Source of the DNA: Elusimicrobiota bacterium
GTDB taxonomy: Bacteria; Elusimicrobiota; Elusimicrobia; F11
DNA: 64,000 nt
Assembly (NCBI GenBank): GCA_022072025.1
Contig: JAJVIP010000011.1
Location: forward strand, 1 to 64,000
Direction of reading: 5' to 3'
A program made the position numbers and the translations under genes. The notes under the pieces are model-generated. The model was given only the letters and a program-made list of their open reading frames with translations. It had not been told where the DNA came from and made no database searches. Shown one piece after another: positions 1-7,331 of the stretch (positions are counted from its first letter, which is position 1; every line of letters starts with the position of its first letter).

Positions 1-125
1 ATTTGTCACCTGGCTCCTATGGGAACCTCTCGGCCTCCCAACTCAGGATAGCTACGAGTCTTCCTGGCCTTTAACTCGACGGGTCTTTCACCCGCTGGTT
101 CGCGACAGCTTTCTGGGCGCGCCAT
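1..125 (-). ncRNA. Candidate structured RNA / leader, class unknown
   Basis: Read on the minus strand, three helices can be drawn: 94-90 with 84-80 (closed by GAAAG), 60-56 with 44-40, and 27-22 with 17-12 (closed by CATA). GGCC at 69-66 can also pair with GGCC at 35-32, and AGGA at 65-62 with TCCT at 48-45; the latter would form a pseudoknot. Two helices pair fully only on the minus strand, where G-U wobbles (60:40 and 25:14) replace A-C mismatches. That asymmetry argues for a minus-strand RNA leading into a gene left of base 1. The GAAA-type hairpin followed by AAAGGCC loosely recalls c-di-GMP-I (GEMM) riboswitches, but the GACGCAAAGCC signature is absent, so no class is assigned. Bases 126-226 are AT-rich and show nothing else definite. 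Confidence 0.35.
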
Positions 126-226
126 TGTGGAATTATATCCGGATATATTTACCAGATCAATATATTTATCTTAATGACCGAAAGCAGCCTGATGGGAGGA
201 CCTCCGCTTTGTTATAGTTCCGCCTC

Positions 227-1612
227 ATGAAAAAAATTTGGCACATCTTTCTTGAAGCCATCAAAGGCGCGCCGCGCGATTACACTGAAGGATCCATCTC
301 CAAAGCCGTGATCCTGCTGGGGATCCCGATGGTCATGGAAATGCTGATGGAAAGCCTGTTCGCGGTGACCGACATTTTTTTCGTTGGAAAACTGGGGCCG
401 CAGGCGATCGCGACGATTGGACTCACCGAGTCGCTGCTGACCTTGGTCTACACCGTGGCCTTTGGACTGAGTATCGGCGCCATGGCCATGATGGCGCGGC
501 GGGTGGGCGAGCAGGACCGGGAAGGGGCGTCCAACACCGCTGTGCAGGTGATTGTGCTGGGATGCGCGGTGTCGGCCCTTTTGGCGGCATTCGGCGTGGC
601 GCTGGCGCCGCAACTCTTAACGCTCATGGGCGGATCTGATGAATTGGTCCTTTACGCAACGCCTTACACGCGCGTTATGTTTGGCGGAAACGCCTCCATC
701 TTGTTGTTGTTTTTGGCCAACGCGGTGTTCCGCGGCGCAGGTGACGGCACCATCGCGATGCGCGCGTTGTGGATCGCAAACGGACTCAATCTCATGCTCG
801 CGCCTTGCTTTGTGTATGGGCTCCTCTTTTTCCCCGAGCTGGGCGTGACCGGCGCGGCCTGGGCCACCACGCTCTCGCGGGGGGTGGGCGCGCTTTACAC
901 CTTGTCGCATTTGTTCCGCGGCTTGGGCCGGGTCAAGGTGGAGCGGCGGCATTTGACGCTGAATCCGGATGTGATGTGGAAAATGATCAAGCTGTCGGCC
1001 TCCGGCACATTGCAGATTTTTATTTCGACCGCGAGCTGGGTGGGCATGGTGCGTGTGATTTCCACCTTCGGCAGCGAAGCTGTGGCGGGATACACGGTGG
1101 GCATCCGTGTGATGCTCTTCGCCATCTTCCCCGCATTTGGGCTCAGCAACGCCGCCGCCACCATGGTTGGGCAGTCGCTGGGCGCCAACAAGCCGGAGCG
1201 GGCGGAAAAAGCGGTGTGGTTGGCGGGGTTTTACAACCTGGCCTTCCTGGGTGTGATGGGTTTGCTATTTTTGGTTTTTACGCCCACCATCATCGGCTGG
1301 TTCACCGAGGACGCGAAAGTCATGAATTACGCGGTGAGCTGCCTGCGCACGGTGTCCTGCGGATTTTTTTTTTACGCCTTCGGCATGGTGTTGACGCAAT
1401 CCTTCAACGGCGCCGGCGACACCTGGACTCCGACCTGGATCAACTTCCTCGTGTTCTGGGTGTTCGAGATCCCTCTGGCGTACGTGCTGGCTTGGAGACT
1501 TGACATGGGACCGCAAGGAGCCTTTCTGGCAGTGATGCTGGCCTTCTCCAGCCTCGCGGTGGTGAGCGCCGTTGTGTTCCGGCAGGGGAAGTGGAAAAAA
1601 CAGAAGGTTTAA
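227..1612 (+). CDS. MATE family multidrug/Na+ efflux transporter
   Basis: A 461-residue polytopic inner-membrane protein of the usual MATE length. About 12 hydrophobic segments fall into two homologous halves (roughly residues 28-200 and 250-430). The N-terminal part carries the typical MATE pattern of ILLGIPMVMEMLMES, then FVGKLGPQAIATIGL. MATE proteins export cationic drugs or metabolites in exchange for Na+ or H+; the substrate cannot be read from the sequence. The ATG at 227 is followed by a short amphipathic start (KKIWHIFLEAIKG) before the first membrane segment, as is common in bacterial MATEs. No strong Shine-Dalgarno is visible. The gene stands alone, about 100 bp before an unrelated lipoprotein gene on the same strand. 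Confidence 0.9.
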   Translation: MKKIWHIFLEAIKGAPRDYTEGSISKAVILLGIPMVMEMLMESLFAVTDIFFVGKLGPQAIATIGLTESLLTLVYTVAFGLSIGAMAMMARRVGEQDREGASNTAVQVIVLGCAVSALLAAFGVALAPQLLTLMGGSDELVLYATPYTRVMFGGNASILLLFLANAVFRGAGDGTIAMRALWIANGLNLMLAPCFVYGLLFFPELGVTGAAWATTLSRGVGALYTLSHLFRGLGRVKVERRHLTLNPDVMWKMIKLSASGTLQIFISTASWVGMVRVISTFGSEAVAGYTVGIRVMLFAIFPAFGLSNAAATMVGQSLGANKPERAEKAVWLAGFYNLAFLGVMGLLFLVFTPTIIGWFTEDAKVMNYAVSCLRTVSCGFFFYAFGMVLTQSFNGAGDTWTPTWINFLVFWVFEIPLAYVLAWRLDMGPQGAFLAVMLAFSSLAVVSAVVFRQGKWKKQKV

Positions 1613-1717
1613 CCGAAAGACCCACAAGGGATCATGAAACAAGCGGAATCGAGTCTTCCTTGCTACAATCCCTTCGAGTCAAGGACAGCTGCAGTAAAAC
1701 TGAGGAGGGCAACAACC

Positions 1718-2590
1718 ATGACAAAACATATTGTTTCGATGACCATGACAATTTTGACGGTCCTGACCATGGCGGGGTGTGTGAGCACAAAGAAATTCAA
1801 AATGGCAGAGACCCAAGTGGCGGACACAAAAACAAAACTCGCAACCGCCGAGACGCAGATCGCGGAGCTTAAAACAGCGCTCGATAAAACAAACGCCGAC
1901 TTGGCAACGACGCGTTCCGAAAGAGATCAGTTGACTTCCTCCAACGCGGATTTGAGCGCGGCGTTAACCGCCAAGAAAGGCGAACTGACCAAAATGGTCT
2001 CAGATTTGACCGCCCAAAAAACAGCTCTTGAAAAACAAGTGGCGGATTTGACCCAAGCTCAAGCGGGACTGAAGGCTCAACGGGATCGAGAGATCATGCA
2101 GATGATGGAAACCCACGATAAATTGGTTTCCGCGATGCAACAAGAAATCATGGCGGGCCAAGTCGCGATTACGAATATCCAAGGAAAACTTTCGGTGAAC
2201 GTCGCGGACAAAATCTTTTTTGATTCAGGAAAAACCGAAATTAAACCGGGCGGACGCGAAGTGCTTCAGCGGGTGGGTGAAATTTTAAAGAAACTGACCG
2301 ATAAACAAATCCGCATTGACGGTCACACCGACAATGTACCAATCGGTTCCGCACTGGCCGAACGTTACCCCACCAATTGGGACCTCTCCGCGGCACGTGC
2401 TATCCAGGTGGTGCGTTTCCTCCAAGAAAAAGCGGGCGTGCCGCCGGAAATGCTTTCCGCCACCGGATTTGGTCCCTACCGGCCTGTGGCCTCAAATGAC
2501 GTGGAAGCGGAACGTGCCAAAAACAGGCGCATTGAAATTGTGGTGCTTGATAAGGATGTGGCGGTCCCCCCAGCCCCCGCCGCAAAATAA
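1718..2590 (+). CDS. OmpA-like peptidoglycan-binding lipoprotein with coiled coil
   Basis: The 290-residue product begins with a lipoprotein signal ending in the lipobox LTMAGC (Cys21). A long Ala/Lys/Gln/Thr-rich coiled coil follows (about residues 30-150), then a C-terminal OmpA-like domain (about 170-280). The domain contains DGHTDNVPIG near residue 200 and the closing NRRIEIVV motif, which bind meso-diaminopimelate in this family. The likely role is to tether the outer membrane to peptidoglycan. The reading frame is open further upstream to 1634, but the ATG at 1718 has GAGGAG at 1702-1707 and gives a clean signal peptide, so it is chosen. The layout resembles Pal/YiaD-type proteins with an added coiled-coil spacer. 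Confidence 0.88.
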   Translation: MTKHIVSMTMTILTVLTMAGCVSTKKFKMAETQVADTKTKLATAETQIAELKTALDKTNADLATTRSERDQLTSSNADLSAALTAKKGELTKMVSDLTAQKTALEKQVADLTQAQAGLKAQRDREIMQMMETHDKLVSAMQQEIMAGQVAITNIQGKLSVNVADKIFFDSGKTEIKPGGREVLQRVGEILKKLTDKQIRIDGHTDNVPIGSALAERYPTNWDLSAARAIQVVRFLQEKAGVPPEMLSATGFGPYRPVASNDVEAERAKNRRIEIVVLDKDVAVPPAPAAK

Positions 2591-2629
2591 AAACCGAACA
2601 CTCTATCTTGCGCGGTGCTTCGCAGATCT

Positions 2630-3025
2630 TTAAGTCTCCGGCACCTTCTCCACATGCTTATGCTGGCCAGGCCCATGGTAGGTAACGGTTCTGGGCTTCA
2701 TGTCAACTCGGTAAAATGAAACGCCGGCCGCCGCGATTTCTGCCAGAAACTGCGGGTACGTGGTTTCTCGGCGCTGAACGCGTTCAATCGCCAGTTTCAG
2801 GGCCTCGAGATTGTAAGCGGCTCCCGCCGGCAACGGTGAAAAACCTTGGGGAGGCCCTTCCACAAATGATTTTCCTTCCCCCACATATTTAATCTCATGG
2901 GTTAAGACATTCACTTCATACCTTTCCACTCCAAAGGATTTAAGTGAATTAAATATATAGGGATAGGGCCATTTTTCCTCCGCGGCCCGTTGATACATTT
3001 TCCTGATTTTTTCCAGATCAAACAT
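2630..3025 (-). CDS. DUF1398 family protein
   Basis: A 131-residue soluble protein that matches DUF1398 (YbcV-like) by its overall pattern. It has an N-terminal helix with WPYPYIFNSLKSFGVERYEV, a central INV..HEIKY strand pair with a G-rich turn, and a C-terminal FYRVDMKPRTVTYHG segment. The biochemical function of the family is unknown. It is the last gene of a minus-strand run that starts with the membrane protein at 4729 and includes the exonuclease that ends 10 bp upstream. Whether the three are functionally linked is not shown. It ends convergently with the OmpA-like lipoprotein gene, with no clear terminator between them. Confidence 0.75.
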   Translation of the reverse strand: MFDLEKIRKMYQRAAEEKWPYPYIFNSLKSFGVERYEVNVLTHEIKYVGEGKSFVEGPPQGFSPLPAGAAYNLEALKLAIERVQRRETTYPQFLAEIAAAGVSFYRVDMKPRTVTYHGPGQHKHVEKVPET

Positions 3026-3035
3026 GAACCCTCCA

Positions 3036-3701
3036 TTAATGGCTTTTGGTTTTCAGAGCGTGAAAAACTTTGATGGCCGCGAAAGCGTCGTTGGCGGCGT
3101 AATGGATTTGCAAGTCGGTGAGATGGTGAGCGGCCCAATTCGATGTGCTGGCTTTCCTCGATTTTCTAAATCGGCGCTTAAAAACAAGAGCCACGGCCAC
3201 CTTCACCCCCACGCCTCGACCATGCCCCTTTGAAACAAACAAGGTTTCGAGATCAAGAATTTCCTGTGGTTGAACTTTCAGTTTACTGCGGATACTTTTG
3301 ACATCGTTGCTCAATCCAAAACCGACTTTTTTTAACTGAGTTGATTCCATCAACCGGCCGACCACCTTGCGACATTCGGCCTCATGCAACATAAAAATAT
3401 AGGCCCGCTTCAACGTTGAGAATTGCGCCACATGAGGGCCGGTGGATTTTTCGCCTTTCAAAAAAGTGGGCTTCGATTCGGTATCAAACCCCACCACTTT
3501 TTCCTGCACAATTTCTTGGTAAGCCCGGTGCGCTCCTTCTTTGGTTGAAATCACAACAATGTCCTCTTCTCTCAATCCCTCAAAGGGAGCAAGCAGCGCC
3601 ATTTGTTCATTGGTCGGCCACGATGGGTTCCGTCCTCCGCGAACAGCGGGCCTAAAAAACCAAAGAATCCATTTCCAAATCAAACCCACTGTTATTTTCA
3701 T
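3036..3701 (-). CDS. 3'-5' exonuclease, DEDD/RNase D-like fold
   Basis: The 221-residue protein carries all three Exo motifs of the DEDDy superfamily: VVGFDTES (Asp73, Glu75), GFGLSNDVKSI (Asp133) and YAANDAFA (Tyr201, Asp205). It consists of the exonuclease domain alone, without the HRDC domains of RNase D, like short bacterial 3'-5' exonucleases of unknown in vivo substrate. The start overlaps the stop of the upstream membrane-protein gene by 4 bp (ATGA), which supports translational coupling. However, the first ~20 residues are unusually hydrophobic, and homologues start nearer the NEQMALLAPF segment, so Met34 is a possible alternative start. It could process either DNA or RNA. Confidence 0.82.
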   Translation of the reverse strand: MKITVGLIWKWILWFFRPAVRGGRNPSWPTNEQMALLAPFEGLREEDIVVISTKEGAHRAYQEIVQEKVVGFDTESKPTFLKGEKSTGPHVAQFSTLKRAYIFMLHEAECRKVVGRLMESTQLKKVGFGLSNDVKSIRSKLKVQPQEILDLETLFVSKGHGRGVGVKVAVALVFKRRFRKSRKASTSNWAAHHLTDLQIHYAANDAFAAIKVFHALKTKSH

Positions 3702-4729
3702 GGGTTCTTGAAATGTTCCTCGATCAATTTGAGTCCCACAAAATTTTTGAAGGTTTCCGCCGGGACAGCCATCAGAACAAAAACCCCCGCGGCACAGGGC
3801 AGGGCCAAAAGAATTCCAATCGAGATCACAAGAAATTTGGGAACGGCCAGGAATTTGACCAGAAGCGCCCCCAACAATGAAGCGAAACCGAAGAGAATGG
3901 CCATGGTTGCGATAATCATGATTAAAATAATCGACATCGCGATCCCAGTGCCGATAGCCAACAGGGTGTAGAGCAACACAAAGCCCAGTCCATGCATCAT
4001 TTTCTTTGCCCCGAGGCTGAACACATAACGAATCGCTTCTCGACCTCTCTGGCCTGTCACTCCCATATATATAGGAAGAAATCGGTTCACCACGCTCATC
4101 ACGAACACAAAGACCAATAAATAGCCCAACAGGGCAAGGCCCCCCAGGACGAGAAACAACCCATGTTCTTTCAAAACCAAGGTATGTTTGAGAAATCCGC
4201 GAACAACCAACGCTGGCCCAGTTAAAAGAGGAACTGCCAGGAGAACCAAAGCAACGAAATTAAAACGGAACAAAGATTCACCCAGCGCCTGCGTCTCTTT
4301 CCAATATCGCCGCAATGAGAAGGTTTTCGTGAGCAGGCATTGGATAAGGACCATCTTCAGCCTTGAATACAACCATGTCCACACCGCCAACAAAAGCAAC
4401 CAGAGGCTCACTAGAATTCCCAAAAGGGTCAGGATGGTTTTTTTATTTTCTCGCAAAAACGAAAACACTTGAGCCGGTGGGTATAAAAATTTTTCTGGCG
4501 TGATCTCTGCGGGAACGGTCTTGGGCGTGGGTGTCAAAGAATCAGAAGCAGGAGCGTTTTTCCAAAAATTTGGAAAGTCAGGAATTTGAATGTTTGAGAA
4601 CCCGCCCCATCCACCGGTGAACAAATTGAGAAAAAGAAGGCTCAGCCAAACTTTGGCTTTAAAAGGCCAGAGCAATGCTTTTGTGAGTTGAAAGGCCTCC
4701 TCAACACAATTTGTAAACCGGTGGATCAA
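3698..4729 (-). CDS. Polytopic membrane protein of unknown function
   Basis: A 343-residue protein with about six to seven hydrophobic segments. The first sits near residues 25-38 and is followed by a Pro-rich non-membrane stretch (about 50-95). A cluster of strongly hydrophobic helices follows in the C-terminal two thirds, one of them an Ile/Met-rich repeat-like segment near 265-285. The arrangement (early TM, soluble loop, then paired TMs with short loops) is like the DUF975/GlpQ-membrane-domain type of uncharacterised integral membrane proteins, but I recognise no family motif. It overlaps the downstream exonuclease gene by 4 bp, and the DUF5684-like gene lies 15 bp upstream, so all four minus-strand genes may be one operon. 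Confidence 0.7.
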   Translation of the reverse strand: MIHRFTNCVEEAFQLTKALLWPFKAKVWLSLLFLNLFTGGWGGFSNIQIPDFPNFWKNAPASDSLTPTPKTVPAEITPEKFLYPPAQVFSFLRENKKTILTLLGILVSLWLLLLAVWTWLYSRLKMVLIQCLLTKTFSLRRYWKETQALGESLFRFNFVALVLLAVPLLTGPALVVRGFLKHTLVLKEHGLFLVLGGLALLGYLLVFVFVMSVVNRFLPIYMGVTGQRGREAIRYVFSLGAKKMMHGLGFVLLYTLLAIGTGIAMSIILIMIIATMAILFGFASLLGALLVKFLAVPKFLVISIGILLALPCAAGVFVLMAVPAETFKNFVGLKLIEEHFKNP

Positions 4730-4744
4730 GGGGGATTGGAAGGC

Positions 4745-5086
4745 TTAGGCGGCGCGAGGAGTGTACGTCGAACTTCCAAATCCCAACATGGGATAAAAAA
4801 TAATGGGAATGAATGTTAAACCCAACGCGTAACCGACTCCATGACCAAAGGCTTTGGCGATATCAATGGACACGATAATCATGATGACGAAGTTCACGAG
4901 CGGAATGAAGAACAGTAGCAGCCACCAACCTGGACGACCCGCGATCTTCAGCATCAAATAAACGTTGAAGAAGGGAATGATGGCGCCCCAACCTGGCTGA
5001 CCCGCTTTCACGAATGTTTTCCACAAACCCGCGATGACAATAACAGCGACCAACACACTGAACAACAGACCAATCTTCTCCTGCAT
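4745..5086 (-). CDS. Small membrane protein, DUF5684-like
   Basis: The 113-residue protein has three to four membrane segments. Its hallmark pattern is GLWKTFVKAGQPGWGAIIPFFN, followed by LKIAGRPGWWLLLFFIP and then IDIAKAFGHGVGYALGL. This K-x-G-x-P-G-W/IP-x-N layout is typical of the DUF5684 family, often found next to signal peptidase or membrane proteins; its role is unknown. The start has a GGGGGAA-type purine run on the minus strand just upstream. It is the first gene of the minus-strand run 5086-2630 and is divergent from the lipoprotein gene at 5182, so the 95-bp gap should hold both promoters. Confidence 0.78.
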   Translation of the reverse strand: MQEKIGLLFSVLVAVIVIAGLWKTFVKAGQPGWGAIIPFFNVYLMLKIAGRPGWWLLLFFIPLVNFVIMIIVSIDIAKAFGHGVGYALGLTFIPIIFYPMLGFGSSTYTPRAA

Positions 5087-5181
5087 ATTTCCCCCTTTTC
5101 GTTTTCAATTTTCATTCTTGAACCGGCCATGCCGTGTACAAGAACGAGCGGACATTTATCGCATATTGCTAAGATCCCGAC

Positions 5182-5574
5182 ATGAAACACTTTTTCTTTT
5201 TTACCACGCTTATTATTCCACTGACAATATTTCCAGGATGCAATAAAAAACCGTCCCCGGGTTCAGGCAATCATTACAAAGTGACGTTTAAGGCTTTGCG
5301 ACAGAATACGGAGCCGGCCGTTGGGTTTAGAGTCGAGGCTTGGGTCAAAGGGAAAAGTGAACCTCAGACAAAAACTACCAATGTCGATGGCATCGTGGAG
5401 TGGAATGATCTTCCCACACCGGATGCCACCCATCAACTGAACACGGTCCTTCATTATTACATGAAGAAAAAAGATCAATCTCGAGAAATCAGTTATCCCT
5501 TCATTGAGTCTGACGCAACCCGCCTCAAAGACACGCAATACATTCCCAACAACGCCACACCTGACCCCCAGTAG
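5182..5574 (+). CDS. Hypothetical lipoprotein
   Basis: A 130-residue protein with a short lipoprotein signal (MKHFFFFTTLIIPLTIFPGC; lipid-modified Cys20) followed by about 110 hydrophilic residues. The sequence GFRVEAWVKGKSE...TTNVDGIVEWNDLP looks like a small beta-sandwich of the carboxypeptidase-regulatory or transthyretin-like kind, with the strand-turn-strand VDGIVEW at its centre. I do not recognise a family. It ends 22 bp from the convergent DUF3108 gene and has no obvious partner. Confidence 0.65.
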   Translation: MKHFFFFTTLIIPLTIFPGCNKKPSPGSGNHYKVTFKALRQNTEPAVGFRVEAWVKGKSEPQTKTTNVDGIVEWNDLPTPDATHQLNTVLHYYMKKKDQSREISYPFIESDATRLKDTQYIPNNATPDPQ

Positions 5575-5596
5575 AAATCAAAAGATCGGATAGGAA

Positions 5597-6421
5597 TCAC
5601 TTGACGTTGGCGCCATTGACAGTTCTCAACGTGGCGCCCACGTCTCCCACGAAAGTTTTGGCGGCCAATTTGAGGGGCCAATGGCGAGCGTCGTCGGTCA
5701 CCCATAAATAGATGCTGGCCTTCGGGTGCGAGGCAAACCCCTCTCCGGAATCAATAAGGGGTTCTAAAACGAGACAAGGAAACTCGCGCCCCTGATGTTC
5801 CACGTTTTCTTTTCTCAAAACACGAATTTGAATCGATTGGGTTTTGGTCCCATTCATGACTGGAAAAACAACCGATTTCCCGACCGCGAGGGGTTGCGCC
5901 CGCACAAAATAGAGGGCGGACACGATATCTTGAGCCAAACGGCCCGCCTCGCCTTCTTCATTTTTGGGAGCCGTGTCTTTTCCGGGGCGAAAAACCCGGC
6001 TTTTGTAACGGCCCGTCAATGGATCATAAAAAACAGTCTGTACCTTCTTTTTTTTGCCTTCCTGGCTTTGGATGGAGTGACCCACGCTGACCAACGCGTC
6101 AACATCCAGCCATGACTCATAGCGGTTCTTCACTTCAAACACAGCGTCCACCACTTTATTGGTGTTCAATTCAATGGAAGCTTGATAGGCCGGCCGATTT
6201 TTCCGGAGAGTTGTCCCTTTAACCTTCATGCTCATCTCTCCGGCGGAGGCGGATTTCCATCCCACATCAAACACCAGTTCTTCCCCCACCGCAAATGCCG
6301 TGTTGGGAACTTTCCTCCAGGCGGCAGAAACCGCCGCCGTCATACCCCCCATCATCACAGAGAACACAACCGCGTTATGCACATTCGTGATACGGAGGAT
6401 TCGTTTGCATTTTGTTCCCAT
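5597..6421 (-). CDS. DUF3108 domain periplasmic protein
   Basis: The 274-residue product has a signal peptide ending at MMGGMTAAVSAA. It is followed by the DUF3108 pattern: FAVGEELVFDVGWKSASAGEMSM, later YESWLDVDALVSVGHSIQSQEGK, then LAQDIVSALYFVRAQPLAVG and LWVTDDARHWPLKLAAK. The family is predicted to be a periplasmic beta-barrel-like fold of unknown function in Gram-negative bacteria. The frame is open up to 6529, but those extra residues overlap a plus-strand dehydrogenase relic and precede the natural signal peptide. The ATG at 6421 (or 6454, before MPIEKAMF) is therefore preferred; neither has a strong ribosome site. Confidence 0.78.
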   Translation of the reverse strand: MGTKCKRILRITNVHNAVVFSVMMGGMTAAVSAAWRKVPNTAFAVGEELVFDVGWKSASAGEMSMKVKGTTLRKNRPAYQASIELNTNKVVDAVFEVKNRYESWLDVDALVSVGHSIQSQEGKKKKVQTVFYDPLTGRYKSRVFRPGKDTAPKNEEGEAGRLAQDIVSALYFVRAQPLAVGKSVVFPVMNGTKTQSIQIRVLRKENVEHQGREFPCLVLEPLIDSGEGFASHPKASIYLWVTDDARHWPLKLAAKTFVGDVGATLRTVNGANVK

Positions 6422-6455
6422 GATTTCATGAAACATAGCTTTTTCAATCGGCATA

Positions 6456-6641
6456 TTGAATCTTGATTTCTCATTGCAGCGCCGTTTTCGACCAACACTG
6501 TTGGACAACAATGCCATGGGGGTCAACATTACCTCAGCGGATGTGGCAGAAATGGTGGTGACAATGTTGAGTTTCGTTTTTCACAAAACCACGGGCGCCC
6601 AAGTTCCCATCGATGGCGGGGATGAACGGATTATTTCGCGA
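6456..6641 (+). pseudogene. C-terminal relic of a short-chain dehydrogenase/reductase
   Basis: On the plus strand, residues MGVNITSADVAEMVVTML and then TTGAQVPIDGGDERII (about 6516-6635) reproduce the C-terminal end of classical SDR enzymes: the ..VAE.V..L segment before TTG..(I/V)PVDGG. Everything N-terminal of this, including the Rossmann glycines and the YxxxK catalytic pair, is absent; the upstream DNA codes for the DUF3108 protein on the other strand. The tail is also extended past the usual stop by unrelated residues and runs into the 3' end of the DUF502 gene. It is best read as the remnant of an SDR gene deleted by rearrangement. It is probably not translated. Confidence 0.55.
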
Positions 6642-7257
6642 GAGTCCTTTCTACGGGTCTCTGTCGAACAGACATGCCGGCAGTGAGCACCAGTCGACTG
6701 GCATCTTCAACCGACATTTCCAAAGGTTCAATGGCGGACCGCGGAATAAACACCAAATACCCTCCAATCTGATAACTCATCGGAAGATAGACCGCGATTT
6801 CATTGGAGTCGTTAAGACCGTTGGGAAGAGCGGTGAGATCCTCCCTCGTAACAAAACCCACCAACCACACATTCATAGAAGGAATGCGGACCTTCACCAC
6901 CCGATTAAACCGGCCCTTCTGTCCTTGGGAAAATGAATCGATGATGTCTTCCACCGCGCCATAAAGAGATTTGATGAGGGGAATATGTTCCAACAGTTGA
7001 TGCCAAGCAGCCACCAGCCGCCGGGCAAAGGCTGTGTTCAATGATAATCCCATGCCATAACACAACAGAATGGCGATGAGGACTCCCATGCCCGGGAAAT
7101 GAATGGGCTCAGGCAGAAAGGGTTTAAACAAACCGCCCAAGAGTGTTTCGGCCGTTCTGGCCAACCACACAAGCGTCGCCAACAGAACGGCGACCGGCAA
7201 TACGACAACCAACCCTCTAAAAAATGTTCTTGCTACGTTTATTTCTTGTTTCGCCAT
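6631..7257 (-). CDS. DUF502 family membrane protein
   Basis: A 208-residue protein with two N-terminal membrane helices (about residues 11-32 and 55-75), followed by a soluble domain. It contains the conserved DUF502 patterns HIPLIKSLYGAVEDIIDSF, VWLVGFVTRED, YLPMSYQIGGYLVFIPRS and MSVEDASRLVLTAGM. The family is widespread, of unknown function, and appears to act in or at the inner membrane. The frame is open to a GTG at 7269. The ATG at 7257 has GGTGAGGAG just upstream on the minus strand and gives the expected MAKQE start, so it is chosen. It is transcribed divergently from nfeD, with only about 75 bp between the two starts. Confidence 0.85.
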   Translation of the reverse strand: MAKQEINVARTFFRGLVVVLPVAVLLATLVWLARTAETLLGGLFKPFLPEPIHFPGMGVLIAILLCYGMGLSLNTAFARRLVAAWHQLLEHIPLIKSLYGAVEDIIDSFSQGQKGRFNRVVKVRIPSMNVWLVGFVTREDLTALPNGLNDSNEIAVYLPMSYQIGGYLVFIPRSAIEPLEMSVEDASRLVLTAGMSVRQRPVERTLAK

Positions 7258-7331
7258 CTCACTCCTCACCTTGGTGTTAATAAATCAGCGACAGAACAAA
7301 AATCGGCCTCGATATTAATTATTATCCTTGC

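Noticed and set aside
1-125. rRNA or tRNA at the window start
   Set aside because: No cloverleaf with anticodon and CCA, and no rRNA core sequences were recognised; only local hairpins are present.
769-1503. Long open frame (244 codons) inside the MATE gene on the same strand
   Set aside because: It is a different frame of a GC-rich membrane-protein gene, with no family pattern, while the MATE frame has clear homology-like motifs and normal length.
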